From: Hymenobacter ginkgonis
Lineage (GTDB): Bacteria > Bacteroidota > Bacteroidia > Cytophagales > Hymenobacteraceae
NCBI RefSeq assembly: GCF_009755225.1
Contig: NZ_WQKZ01000004.1
Location: forward strand, 372,001 to 436,000
Reading direction: 5' to 3'
DNA length: 64,000 nucleotides
The notes below the pieces were generated by a model. That model saw only the letters and a list, made by a program, of their open reading frames with translations, was not told the origin of the DNA and did no database searches. The position numbers were made by a program, and so were the translations under genes. This document shows positions 1 through 8,886 of the stretch, piece after piece. Each line of letters starts with the position of its first letter. The first letter of the stretch is position 1.

Positions 1-535
1 GCACGCGCTCGACGACCTCAAGCTGGCGCCCTTCCACCTGCTCGCCACCGAAGGCAAAACCTACTTCGACCGCGACCACGCCTGGCACATGGAAACCCTG
101 CGCAGCCTCGCCCTCGCCGACCCCGGCTTGCTGCGCGCCACGCCCTACCGCGTAGTGCCCCTAGGCGACGCGGCCGAGGTGGAAAACGCCATTCAGTGGT
201 GGACCGACCTCACCGCCGCCGGCGGCGAAGGCATGGTGGTGAAGCCCTACGACTTCATTCCGCAGGGCCAAAAAAGCCTCTTGCAGCCCGCCCTAAAATG
301 CCGGGGTAGGGAATACCTGCGCATCATATACGGCCCCGACTACCTGCTGCCCGGCAACTTGGAGCGTCTGCGCCAGCGCAATGTAAAAGCTAAGCGCAAC
401 CTCGCCCTGCGCGAGTTCGCGCTCGGCGTAGAAGGGCTGGAAAGGTTTGTAGCCGGCCAGCCGTTGCGGCGCGTGCACCAGTGCGTATTTGGCGTGCTGG
501 CCTTGGAAAGCGAGGCCGTAGACCCGCGCCTGTAA
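1..535 (+). CDS. Polynucleotide kinase-phosphatase (Pnkp), C-terminal ligase part, 5'-truncated by window edge
   Basis: Only the C-terminal portion is present; the reading frame is open from base 2 and its start lies outside the window. The sequence shows nucleotidyltransferase (ligase) motifs: GGEGMVVKP (motif IV) about 80 residues in, and a Lys-rich motif V region, ALKCRGREYLRIIYGPDY. A run reading LAPFHLLATEG then YFDRDH precedes them. This combination is typical of the adenylyltransferase domain of bacterial Pnkp, a kinase/phosphatase/ligase that repairs cleaved RNA, usually with the 3'-end methyltransferase Hen1. The partner and the N-terminal kinase and phosphatase domains cannot be seen here. 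The gene ends 9 bp before a long palindrome and converges on the LuxR-type gene. Confidence 0.75.
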   Translation, partial: HALDDLKLAPFHLLATEGKTYFDRDHAWHMETLRSLALADPGLLRATPYRVVPLGDAAEVENAIQWWTDLTAAGGEGMVVKPYDFIPQGQKSLLQPALKCRGREYLRIIYGPDYLLPGNLERLRQRNVKAKRNLALREFALGVEGLERFVAGQPLRRVHQCVFGVLALESEAVDPRL

Positions 536-544
536 AAATTCAGT

Positions 545-615
545 AGCCAAAACTCTGCGCTAGAACGTCCTACTGAGCTTGTCGAAGCAGGACGTTCTAG
601 CGCAGAGTTTTGGCT
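545..615. repeat. Long palindrome between convergent genes (family copy a)
   Basis: Perfect 27-bp arms at 545-571 and 589-615 around a 17-base loop. The arms contain the core GAACGTCCT, and the loop carries GAGCTTGTCGAAGC, the same elements found in eight other palindromes of this window. It lies between two convergent stop codons, where it could stop transcription from both sides. Confidence 0.85.
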
Positions 616-656
616 AATTGCCCTACTGCTGTAAGCAGTTGCTCCATCCCTACCCC

Positions 657-1319
657 CTATACTAGGTCGAAGGCGTAGGCGTAGCGCGCCAACTCCTGCT
701 GCGTTTCGGGGTGCAGCTTGGCGTTGATGTTGCGCCGGTGCGTAATCACGGTGTTAGTCGAAATAAACAGCTCTTTAGCGATAGTTCCGGAGCTTTTGCC
801 CAAGGCCAGCAGTTGCAGCACCTGCCGCTCGCGCCTAGTGAGCTGGGCAAACAGCAGCTGGTTTTTGCGCAAAAACGCGTTTTCCTCCAGCAGGCGCGCC
901 ACCTTGGGCGTCACGTGGCTGAGCAGGTTGATGGGGGAGGCAAACGTTATCGAGAGCAGGGGCCGCTGCTGGTCGTCGCGCAGCAGCACCCGTACGGTAC
1001 TCAGGTGCCAGACCCAGTCGGGGCTGTCGGCGGTGCGCACCTGCTGAAAAAAGGATACTATCTCATCTTCCTCGTTGCGTTCCAGCATGCCCAGCAGCTT
1101 CGGAATGTACTCCTCGGCATCGCTGGGGTTAAAATACTTGAGGTTGTAGTCGCTGCCCAGCGCCTGCAGCTCGGCTAGGGTAGTACCTAGCATTCGCAAG
1201 CCCCGCTGCGACATATAAGCCACGCCCATCGTGCGCAAATCGTGCACAATGACGACGCCGGGGAAAAAGTCGGCCGCTGCCGCAATTTGGGCAATGCGCA
1301 TTTGAATTCTTTGCTCCAT
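657..1319 (-). CDS. PAS-like/LuxR-type HTH transcriptional regulator
   Basis: A 220-residue protein. The C-terminal ~60 residues form a LuxR/GerE helix-turn-helix: LTRRERQVLQLLALGKSSGTIAKEL, then FISTNTVITHRRNINAKL. The N-terminal half, with HDLRTMGVAYMSQRGLRMLG and a later VWHLSTVRVLLRDD, resembles a PAS fold, so it probably senses an unknown ligand and regulates transcription. A TTG four codons upstream is possible, but the ATG at 1319 begins MEQRIQMRIAQIA and is preferred. It has no operon partner. No receiver domain or phospho-Asp is visible, so it is not a standard response regulator. The target genes are unknown; the divergent polysaccharide locus is one candidate. Confidence 0.8.
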   Translation of the reverse strand: MEQRIQMRIAQIAAAADFFPGVVIVHDLRTMGVAYMSQRGLRMLGTTLAELQALGSDYNLKYFNPSDAEEYIPKLLGMLERNEEDEIVSFFQQVRTADSPDWVWHLSTVRVLLRDDQQRPLLSITFASPINLLSHVTPKVARLLEENAFLRKNQLLFAQLTRRERQVLQLLALGKSSGTIAKELFISTNTVITHRRNINAKLHPETQQELARYAYAFDLV

Positions 1320-1786
1320 AGTGAGAGTCAAGAATGAATGAATAATAATAGCGTCGGGAAATTACCTACTAGTTAGTATATTGATAACCAAGGCTCATCA
1401 CTTTCACCCAGAATTTTTGTGAGCTAAGCAGGGGGTAATCGCTTTTGCTAAGTGGGCAAACCACTGGCTTTGGGTTGCTGGCACCGGGTTTTCGGCAGTG
1501 AGCGGTGGGTTTTGGCCACGCCCAGGGCCTTGGCGCCGCTAGCAGGGGTAGGCCCGCGGCGAGTGGCTTCGGGCAGCGCAAGCCGCACCAGCCGCTGCCC
1601 ATTGTCCAGAAGCTAGCGGCACAAATACAGCTGCGCACTGCCTACCAACCCACTGGCAGCCACTACCCTACCCCCCTTAAGTATGTTGCCACTGGGTTAG
1701 GCAGCGGCTATTGATTTACCAGTACGGCACTGTACATTTACCAGACCTTACGCCCTTTCTGTTTCCCACCTATTTTTCATCGTCTC
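1320..1786. other. 467-bp divergent intergenic region
   Basis: Lies between the LuxR-type gene and the ECF sigma gene. It holds one promoter-like pair near 1711-1740 and a CTACCCC heptamer near 1668. A minus-strand open frame at 1369-1638 has no homology I recognise and skewed composition, so I do not call it a gene. No other structure is seen. Confidence 0.5.
1711..1740 (+). promoter_or_regulatory. Candidate Bacteroidota-type promoter for the ECF sigma gene
   Basis: TTG at 1711-1713, a 19-base spacer, then TACATTTA at 1733-1740. This is close to the Bacteroidota housekeeping consensus TTTG-N19-TAnnTTTG, with one mismatch at the last base. A start site about 7 bases downstream would leave a leader of roughly 40 bases before the GTG start. 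The match is by eye only. Confidence 0.35.
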
Positions 1787-2383
1787 GTGAGTTCTTTATC
1801 GCTACGAGCCTACGCTTCCTGGACCGATGAGGCCTTGCTGGAGGCATTGCGAGCCGACGACCGGGGCGCCTTTGCCGAGCTGTATGAGCGCTACTGGTAC
1901 CGCGTGTTTGCGCTGGCCTACCGCAGGTTGAAATCGCGGGAAACGGCCGAGGAACTGGTGCAGGATTTATTTGCGGCCCTGTGGCACAAGCGCGCCCAGC
2001 ACGCCATTCAGCACCCCGAGCACTACCTGCTGGCGGCCATTCAGCGGCGCATAATCGGGTACTTGCGGGCGCACCAAGTGCGCACGGCCTACGCCGACTA
2101 CTGCCGCACCTACCAGCGCGAAACCACGCAGGAAACCGAGCAGGCCCTGGCCGCCGCCGACCTGACCGAGGCCTATGCCAAGGCCCTGCTGCGCCTACCC
2201 GAGCAGTCGCGGGAAATATTTCGGTTAAGCCGGCTTGAATATTTTTCGGTGCAGGAAATCTCCCTGCGCCTCAACCTATCGTCGAAGGCCGTCGAGTACC
2301 ACCTCACCAAGGCGCTGCGCCTGCTGCGCGGGCACCTTAAGGATTTTGTGCTGGCAAGCCTGGCGCTGCTTTTTGTGCGCTAG
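1787..2383 (+). CDS. ECF RNA polymerase sigma factor of a TonB-linked signalling system
   Basis: A 198-residue sigma-70 family protein. Region 2 lies at about residues 20-75 (GAFAELYERYWYRVFALAY, then AEELVQDLFAALW). Region 4 is at about 130-185 (LPEQSREIFRLSRLEYFS, then VEYHLTKALRLLR). There is no region 1 or 3, as expected for the ECF class. Translation begins at GTG; there is no ATG before the conserved region. The gene is followed at 147 bp by a FecR-type anti-sigma factor, then by a SusC with an STN domain. That is the standard order for trans-envelope control of a polysaccharide locus in Bacteroidota, so it probably directs transcription of the downstream susC-to-GH31 genes. Confidence 0.9.
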   Translation: MSSLSLRAYASWTDEALLEALRADDRGAFAELYERYWYRVFALAYRRLKSRETAEELVQDLFAALWHKRAQHAIQHPEHYLLAAIQRRIIGYLRAHQVRTAYADYCRTYQRETTQETEQALAAADLTEAYAKALLRLPEQSREIFRLSRLEYFSVQEISLRLNLSSKAVEYHLTKALRLLRGHLKDFVLASLALLFVR

Positions 2384-2529
2384 GGCCAGCGCCGTGCTGG
2401 CCCCCTAGTAAGCAAAGCGCTTTTAATCAGCCACTAATTCGTTTTTTCAAAAAAATAATCAGCCTTGGGTTAGGGGTACCTGGCAGTTGCGCGTCTTCCT
2501 TAGTAGACGCCCCTCGCCCCCGCTTTCCC

Positions 2530-3588
2530 ATGCTGAGCCAAGCCGCCTTCGACGCCCTGCTCCAACGCTACCTCGACGGCAAATGCCTGCCCGAAGAGCA
2601 GCGCCTGGTAGAGCGCTGGAGCGCAACCCTGGGCCAGGACGAGGAATACCTCCTTCCCGCCAGCATGCAGGAAGAAGTGCGCGCGGCCATGTGGCAGCGC
2701 ATCAGGCAGCTCACGGCCGATGAGGCCGCGGCTACCCCCCTGCCAGCCCTTGTGCCCGCCCGCCCAGCCCAAACCCGGAGCTTTTGGCAGGCGCCAGCCC
2801 TGCGCTGGGCGGCGGCCGCCACGCTGGTGCTCGGCAGCGGCCTAAGCTGGTGGCTGCCCCAGGCCTACCGCCACAGTGCCGCTGCCCAGGCGCCACAGCC
2901 CCAGTGGCTGCTGCGCAGCAGCCACGGCCACGCCGAAACGCTGTGCCTGGCCGATGGCAGCCAGGTAACGCTATCGACGGGCAGCACCCTGAAATACCCA
3001 GCCGGCTTTGCGGGCCACCGCCGCGAAGTATACCTCCAGGGCCAGGCGTTTTTCAAGGTAGCCAAAAACCCGCAGCACCCTTTCCTGGTGTATACCAACA
3101 AGCTGGTAACGACCGTATTGGGCACCAGTTTTTTGGTAACGGCCTACTCTGACCAGGAGGCCAAAGTGGCGGTGCGCGAGGGCCGGGTAGCCGTGCAGGC
3201 CCGCCAAGGAGCCGAGTTGAATGCTACCCCCGCCCAGCCGGCCGCCGCGGGCGTGCTGCTGCTGCCCAACCAGCAAGTAGTGTACTCGGGCGCCACCAAG
3301 CAGCTAGCTAAGTCTCTGGTAGAGAAGCCGCTGCTACTGACGCCCCAGTTGCTGGCCTTCCGCAACCGCCCGGTGCCCGAGGTGCTGATGGCGCTGGAAA
3401 AAGCCTACGGCGTGAATATCGTGTACGACCCGCTACGGCTGAGCGAGTGCACCATCACGATAAGTTTCAGCGACGAAACGTTATTCGAACAATTAGATAC
3501 GCTCTGCAAAGCCTTGGATGCCAAGTATAAAATGGCAAACAACGCCCAGATTATTTTCGAAAGCAACGGCTGTAAGCTTCCTAGCTAG
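2530..3588 (+). CDS. FecR-family anti-sigma factor
   Basis: 352 residues: an acidic cytoplasmic N-terminus (~1-90) that should hold the ECF sigma factor, one membrane helix at about 95-112 (WAAAATLVLGSGLSWWLP), a periplasmic FecR domain (~130-235, with DGSQVTLSTGSTLKYP and LGTSFLVTAYSD), and a C-terminal DUF4974 domain (~275-345). The periplasmic part is expected to contact the STN domain of the SusC encoded next and to release the sigma factor when substrate binds. This is known family behaviour and was not tested here. The ATG at 2530 gives the full N-terminal domain. The gene is separated from susC by 175 bp without other features. Confidence 0.92.
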   Translation: MLSQAAFDALLQRYLDGKCLPEEQRLVERWSATLGQDEEYLLPASMQEEVRAAMWQRIRQLTADEAAATPLPALVPARPAQTRSFWQAPALRWAAAATLVLGSGLSWWLPQAYRHSAAAQAPQPQWLLRSSHGHAETLCLADGSQVTLSTGSTLKYPAGFAGHRREVYLQGQAFFKVAKNPQHPFLVYTNKLVTTVLGTSFLVTAYSDQEAKVAVREGRVAVQARQGAELNATPAQPAAAGVLLLPNQQVVYSGATKQLAKSLVEKPLLLTPQLLAFRNRPVPEVLMALEKAYGVNIVYDPLRLSECTITISFSDETLFEQLDTLCKALDAKYKMANNAQIIFESNGCKLPS

Positions 3589-3763
3589 CCCGCTGCAGCT
3601 GCCCTTTGCCACTGGTCCGTGGCCGGTAACTACCCGGTTTTCCTTGCACTCTGCACTGCCCGCCTACCGCAGCTAGCTGCACTTGGCTATTCGGCTAGTT
3701 CGCTTTTTTCAAGCGGGCCGGCTTGCGTTTTCCTTCCATCCCCACCCCAAACAATTCTGGCGT

Positions 3764-6700
3764 ATGAAAAACGACCTACTCTCTCCCCGAGGACTCTGGC
3801 GCCCCGCCAGCGTGCTTGCGCTTCACCTCTGCCTGGCCTACCCCCTCAGCGGCATGGCAACGGCCACGGCCGTTAGGACGCAGATTGTGCTCGACCGCAA
3901 AATCTCTTTCAAAGCGGAATCGCAGACGATTGAGGCAGTGCTCGACCAGTTGGAAAAGCAGCTGAATATCAAGTTTGTGTACAGCCCTACGCTCATTGGC
4001 GCCAACCGGCGCGTGACGCTGCAAGTGGCTGACAAGCCGCTTACCCAAGTGCTGGACGAGTTGCTGGCACCGCGCAAGATTGCGTACGAAGTGCACCACA
4101 ACCGCGTTATCCTGAGCCAGGCCAAGCCTACCTCGGCGGCGGCCAACGTGCCCGTATCGGGCCGCGTGACGCAGGCCAGTGGCGAAGGCCTGCCCGGCGT
4201 CACGGTACTTGTGAAGGGCACTACTACCGGTACTTCCACCGGGCCCGACGGCAGTTTTTCGCTGAATGTACCCGAAGGCAGCACGCTGGTATTTAGCTCG
4301 GTAGGCTTTAAAAGCCAGGAGCGGGCCGTGACGGGCGCCACCAGCGGCCTCGTCATCAGCCTGGTCGACGATGCGCAGTCGCTGAAGGAAATAGTGGTGG
4401 TGGGCTACGGCACCCAAGAGCGCCAGAGCGTGACGGGCGCCGTGGCCTCGGTATCGGGCCGCGCCATTGCCTCGCAGCCGGTGCCCGATGCGGCGCAGGC
4501 CATTCAGGGCCGGGCGGCGGGCGTGCAGGTAGTGTCGAACTCGGGGGCGCCGGGCGGCGCGGGCGGCACTTCCATTCGGGTGCGCGGTATCACTTCGGCC
4601 GGCGACAATACGCCGCTGTATGTGGTGGATGGCTACCCCCTGCCGTCGGGCGATGATACAACGCTCAATACCATCAGCCCCAACGACATCGAGAGCATCG
4701 ACGTGCTGAAAGATGCCTCGTCTACGGCTATTTACGGCCTACGCGCCGCCAACGGGGTAGTCATTATTACGACCAAGCGCGGCAAGGCCGGCACGGCTAC
4801 CGTCAACGCCGACGGGTACGTGGGCCAGCAGCGCGTATGGCGCCAGATTCCGCTGCTTAACGCCGCGCAGTTTGCGACCCTCAACAACGAGGCCCGCACC
4901 AATGGCGGCCTGATTCCTATTGCGAAATACGCCAACCCGGCGGCGCTCGGCACCGGCACCGACTGGCTGAATGAAATTTTCCGCCCGGCCCGCATTCAGA
5001 ACTACAACGTGTCGGCAACGGGGGGTAGCGAAAAGGCCCGCTACGCGGTGAGCGCCGGCTACTTCCAGCAGGACGGCACCATTATCAACTCCAACTTCAC
5101 CCGCTTTACGCTACGGGCCAACGGCGACGTGGCGCTCAGCAAGAATTTCCGCATCGGCAACACGCTGGCCCTCACGCACCTAGAGGAGCACCAGAACAAC
5201 AACAATAACAACGAGTTTAGCGGCGTCATTCAGCTGGCCTTGCAGGCGCCACCCACGGCGCCGGTGTACAACGCCGATGGCAGCTTTTACGAGTTCACGT
5301 CGGCGGATAACTACGGCGAGGAAAACCCCGTGACGGCCGCCCTGCGCCCCCGCCTCAAGCACACCCGCAACCGGGCCACGGCCACGTTCTTCGCCGAATT
5401 TGAGCCGCTGAAAGGGTTGCGCTTCCGCACCAACGTGGGCACGGACCTGATTTTTGACCAGTCCGACAACTTCTTCCCATCCATTGTGGGCTCGTCGAAG
5501 TACCCGGTGTCGCAGGCCAGCTTGACCAGCACTTCGGCCTACAACCCAAGCTACCTAATTGAGAATACGGCCACGTACAGCCACACCTTTGCCGAAAAGC
5601 ACAGCCTGACGGTGCTGGTGGGCCAATCGGCGCAGCAGTTCAATTACAGCACGCTTGGCGGCACCCGCGTGGGCTACAGCAACAATTTGCAAGTGCTAAA
5701 CCAGGGCCCCGTTAATGCCTTGATTAGCAATACTGGCGACAACGGCACCAACCGCCTGTCGAGCTACTTCAGCCGCATCAACTACGAGTTTGCGGGCAAG
5801 TACTTGTTTTCGGCCATTGCCCGCTACGACGGTAGTTCGGCTTTCGACATCGACAACAAGTTCGGCTTCTTCCCCGGCGTGTCGGCCGGCTGGCGCATTT
5901 CGGAAGAAGATTTCCTGAAAGACAACACCACCATTAGCAACCTGAAGCTGCGCGGGGGTTACGGCAAAGTAGGCAACCCCAACAATGCCGGCAACTACCA
6001 GTACCTGACCACTATTAACTCAAACAACTTCCTTACCAACGGCGTGCCGGGCACCTCGTACGTGTTTGGGTCGGGCAGCCAAAACCTGAATACCGGCGGT
6101 GCCCCTACCCGCCTCGGCAGCCCCAACCTGCGCTGGGAGAATAACGAGCAAGTGAACGTGGGCATCGACGTGGGCTTGTTTCAAGACCGCATCAACGCCA
6201 GCATAGACTTGTACACCCGCTCGTCGCCGAACCTGATTGCGTCGGTGCCGCCGCCCACCACGTCGGGCACCATTGAAAACAACGTTATCAACGCCGCCTC
6301 GTCGCGCAACCGCGGCATAGACCTGGCCATCACGACCAATAACTTCGTGAGCAGCGGCACCGGCTTTACCTGGACGACGACGCTCAACTTCTCGATGTAC
6401 CGCAACAAGCTCGTGTCGCTGGGCGAGGGTAAGCCCTACTTTGGCCAGGGCACCCGCGGCGGCGGCAACCTGGTGCGCTACGCCGAGGGCGTACCGTTTG
6501 GCTCGTTCTACGGCTACGTGGCCGACGGTATTTTCCAGACGGCTGACGAGGTTACTAAGTCGGCGGTGCAGGTGGCCGGCACCGACCCTACCAAGAGCAC
6601 GGCGCCTGGCGATATCAAGTATAAAGACCTGAATGGCGACGGCATTATCAATGCCAACGACCAGGCCTACATCGGCAACCCGAACCCGGATTTCACCTAC

Positions 6701-7183
6701 GGCCTGAACAACACCTTTACCCTGAAGGGCTTCGACCTGAACGTTTTCCTGCAAGGCTCGCAGGGCAACGACGTGTACAACCTGAACCGCTACTACACCG
6801 AAGGCGGCCTCTACGGTGCTTCCAACGCCAGCACCCTTACCCTCGACCGTTGGACTGGCCCCGGCACCAGCAACTACGTGCCCCGCGCCGTGGCCGGCGA
6901 CCCCAACCAGAACCTACGCATTTCGAGCCATTACGTGGAAAACGGCTCCTACATGCGCATTAAGCTGCTGACGCTGGGCTACACCATCCCGCAAACGGTG
7001 TTTAGCAAGGTGCCCGCCGTGCAGCGGGTGCGCATCTACGTGAGCGCCCAAAACCTGGTGACCTTCACCAAATACAAAGGTTTCGACCCCGAGTTGGGTA
7101 ACCAGGGCGGCAGCTTCGGCGTCGACCGGGGGGTGTACCCACAGGCCCGCGTGCTGCTGGCCGGTCTCAATGTCGGCTTTTGA
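3764..7183 (+). CDS. SusC/RagA-family TonB-dependent outer-membrane transporter with STN signalling domain
   Basis: 1139 residues. After a hydrophobic leader (~15-35) come an STN (secretin/TonB N-terminal) domain at about 47-115, a carboxypeptidase-regulatory-like beta-sandwich at 130-205, a TonB-box-like stretch (EIVVVGYGTQ, 209-218), a plug domain with the usual PLYVVDGYP and SIDVLKDASSTAIYGLRA motifs, and a long beta-barrel ending in GLNVGF. It should import oligosaccharides with the SusD lipoprotein encoded next. The STN domain marks it as a transducer that signals to FecR. In-frame TTG and other codons exist upstream, but the ATG at 3764 starts a sensible leader, MKNDLLSPRG. Substrate cannot be read from the sequence. 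Confidence 0.95.
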   Translation: MKNDLLSPRGLWRPASVLALHLCLAYPLSGMATATAVRTQIVLDRKISFKAESQTIEAVLDQLEKQLNIKFVYSPTLIGANRRVTLQVADKPLTQVLDELLAPRKIAYEVHHNRVILSQAKPTSAAANVPVSGRVTQASGEGLPGVTVLVKGTTTGTSTGPDGSFSLNVPEGSTLVFSSVGFKSQERAVTGATSGLVISLVDDAQSLKEIVVVGYGTQERQSVTGAVASVSGRAIASQPVPDAAQAIQGRAAGVQVVSNSGAPGGAGGTSIRVRGITSAGDNTPLYVVDGYPLPSGDDTTLNTISPNDIESIDVLKDASSTAIYGLRAANGVVIITTKRGKAGTATVNADGYVGQQRVWRQIPLLNAAQFATLNNEARTNGGLIPIAKYANPAALGTGTDWLNEIFRPARIQNYNVSATGGSEKARYAVSAGYFQQDGTIINSNFTRFTLRANGDVALSKNFRIGNTLALTHLEEHQNNNNNNEFSGVIQLALQAPPTAPVYNADGSFYEFTSADNYGEENPVTAALRPRLKHTRNRATATFFAEFEPLKGLRFRTNVGTDLIFDQSDNFFPSIVGSSKYPVSQASLTSTSAYNPSYLIENTATYSHTFAEKHSLTVLVGQSAQQFNYSTLGGTRVGYSNNLQVLNQGPVNALISNTGDNGTNRLSSYFSRINYEFAGKYLFSAIARYDGSSAFDIDNKFGFFPGVSAGWRISEEDFLKDNTTISNLKLRGGYGKVGNPNNAGNYQYLTTINSNNFLTNGVPGTSYVFGSGSQNLNTGGAPTRLGSPNLRWENNEQVNVGIDVGLFQDRINASIDLYTRSSPNLIASVPPPTTSGTIENNVINAASSRNRGIDLAITTNNFVSSGTGFTWTTTLNFSMYRNKLVSLGEGKPYFGQGTRGGGNLVRYAEGVPFGSFYGYVADGIFQTADEVTKSAVQVAGTDPTKSTAPGDIKYKDLNGDGIINANDQAYIGNPNPDFTYGLNNTFTLKGFDLNVFLQGSQGNDVYNLNRYYTEGGLYGASNASTLTLDRWTGPGTSNYVPRAVAGDPNQNLRISSHYVENGSYMRIKLLTLGYTIPQTVFSKVPAVQRVRIYVSAQNLVTFTKYKGFDPELGNQGGSFGVDRGVYPQARVLLAGLNVGF

Positions 7184-7197
7184 TTAATGATTACTAG

Positions 7198-7278
7198 CTA
7201 AATGATTACCGGTTGATGCTTGGTACTCCATGCTTTTTGTAGCATTCCCTACCCCCTTATTAACCAGTAATCATTTAG
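7198..7278 (+). repeat. Inverted repeat in the susC-susD intergenic region
   Basis: 17-base arms at 7198-7214 and 7262-7278 with one mismatch; core TAAATGATTAC. The 47-base loop includes a CTACCCC heptamer. It lies wholly between the susC stop and the susD start. It could stabilise the upstream mRNA or tune the susC:susD ratio, but it has no T-tract and is not a typical terminator. Confidence 0.6.
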
Positions 7279-7327
7279 TTGATAACCATTTCCCCATCTC
7301 CCACCCGTTTTCTGATTTCCCTACCCC

Positions 7328-8830
7328 ATGATAACTATTACACGCATCGGAGCCGCGACGCTCGCGCTCGGCCTGCTCGGCGGCTGCACCAAAGAGTACC
7401 TCAACTTGCAGCCAACGAATACCGTTACGACCGAAAACTTCTACAAGACCCAAACCGATGCTATTCAGGCGGCTACGGCCACGTACTCGCAGCTCAACCA
7501 GAACGGCATGTTCAGCTACTCGCTCTGGGGCATCGGCGATGTGATGTCGGATAACTCCTTCCTGGGCGGCGGCGGCGCGGCCGATGGCATCGAGTTTCAG
7601 CAGCTCGACAACTTTACCATTCCGGCTACCAACCCGCTCACTACCAGCCACTGGCAGCGGGCCTACCTGGGCATTGGGGCCGCCAACCAAGTGCTGCTGC
7701 GCGTGCCTGATATCACGATGGATGCCGCCATTAAAAACCGCTGCCTCGGCGAGGCGGAGTTTTTGCGGGCCCTGTACTACTTCTACCTCGTGCGGGCCTT
7801 CGGCGACATTCCGCTGGTGCTGACGCCCGCCACTAGCGCCGCCGAGGCCGCCACCGTCACGCGCACGCCCCAAGCGCAGGTATATGCCCAGATTATTAAG
7901 GACCTGACCGACGCCATTACCAAGCTGCCGGCCTCGTACACGACCGACGACCTGGGCCGCGCCACCAAGTGGTCGGCCACGGCGCTGCTGGCCAAGGTGT
8001 ACCTCACGCAGGGCGACATGGCCAACGCCGCGACCCAGGCCCGCGCCGTTATCACGGGTTCGGGCAAGGCGCTGTGGCCCAATTTTGCCGACAACTTCCG
8101 CGTCGAAACCGAGAACGGCCAGGAATCGCTGTTCGAAGTGCAGTACAAGAATGGCCTCAACAGCTACACCACCGACGGCCCCGGCAGCCCGGTGAATGAG
8201 TTTTGGGGCGCACGCTTTTTTGGCAGCCCCTACGTGGTATCGTCGGGTGGCTACGGCTTCAACGTGCCCGAAAAAGACCTGGTAACCAGTTACGCCGCCG
8301 GCGATACCCGCCGGGCCGTCACCCTGTTTGTGCCCGGCGATAAGTACCCCGACGGCCAGGTGCAGCCCGCCACGCTGGTGGGCGACCCCAACGGCTACAA
8401 CGTGCGCAAGTTTTTCGTGGGCACTGTGAACGTGAACAACTGGGACTCGCCGCTCAATGTGCCCGTGCTGCGCCTGGCGGAGATGTACCTCATTCTAGCC
8501 GAGGCCGTTGGGCCGACTACCGAGGGCATCGAGGCCGTTAACAAAGTGCGGCGTCGGGCTTTTGGCCTGGCCATCAATACGCCGGCGCCAGCCGTAGATT
8601 TCACGGCTGCCCCCGCCGGCTTTGCTGATTTTAAGACCGCCGTTATTCAGGAGCGCCGCCTAGAACTTGCCTTTGAGAATGACCGCTGGTACGACCTCAA
8701 GCGCACCGGCAAGCTGGTGGCCACGCTCAAGGCCCAGGGCAAGGGCGTGCAGGAGTTCAACAACCTGCTGCCCATTCCGCAGTCCGAAATCAACGTCAAT
8801 CCTAACCTGACCCAGAACCCCGGCTACTAG
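7328..8830 (+). CDS. SusD/RagB-family glycan-binding lipoprotein
   Basis: 500 residues with a lipoprotein signal: lipobox LGGC with the acylated Cys at residue 20. The N-terminus continues EYLNLQPTNTVTTENFY, a common SusD opening. The family hallmarks CLGEAEFLRALYYFYLVRAFGDIPLV (about 138-163), VRRRAFG, ERRLELAFENDRWYDLKR and the C-terminal LLPIPQSEINVNPNLTQNPGY are all visible. It should sit on the cell surface as a lid over the SusC barrel and bind the target glycan. It starts 144 bp after susC; the ATG directly follows a CTACCCC box. A terminator-like hairpin follows the gene. Confidence 0.95.
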   Translation: MITITRIGAATLALGLLGGCTKEYLNLQPTNTVTTENFYKTQTDAIQAATATYSQLNQNGMFSYSLWGIGDVMSDNSFLGGGGAADGIEFQQLDNFTIPATNPLTTSHWQRAYLGIGAANQVLLRVPDITMDAAIKNRCLGEAEFLRALYYFYLVRAFGDIPLVLTPATSAAEAATVTRTPQAQVYAQIIKDLTDAITKLPASYTTDDLGRATKWSATALLAKVYLTQGDMANAATQARAVITGSGKALWPNFADNFRVETENGQESLFEVQYKNGLNSYTTDGPGSPVNEFWGARFFGSPYVVSSGGYGFNVPEKDLVTSYAAGDTRRAVTLFVPGDKYPDGQVQPATLVGDPNGYNVRKFFVGTVNVNNWDSPLNVPVLRLAEMYLILAEAVGPTTEGIEAVNKVRRRAFGLAINTPAPAVDFTAAPAGFADFKTAVIQERRLELAFENDRWYDLKRTGKLVATLKAQGKGVQEFNNLLPIPQSEINVNPNLTQNPGY

Positions 8831-8842
8831 CCCTACCCCCCT

Positions 8843-8879
8843 CGAACGGCCGCTACCCTCCTAGTGGCCGTTCGTTTTT
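8843..8879 (+). terminator. Terminator or attenuator hairpin between susD and GH42
   Basis: 12-bp stem with one G-U pair (8843-8854 with 8863-8874), an 8-base loop and a run of five T at 8875-8879. It lies 12 bp after the susD stop and 7 bp before the GH42 start. Partial readthrough would give more SusCD than enzyme mRNA. Confidence 0.7.
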
Positions 8880-8886
8880 CTGCCCT

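Noticed and set aside
1369..1638. 89-residue minus-strand frame in the divergent gap
   Set aside because: Short, Trp/Pro-rich and unlike any family; it lies across a likely promoter region.
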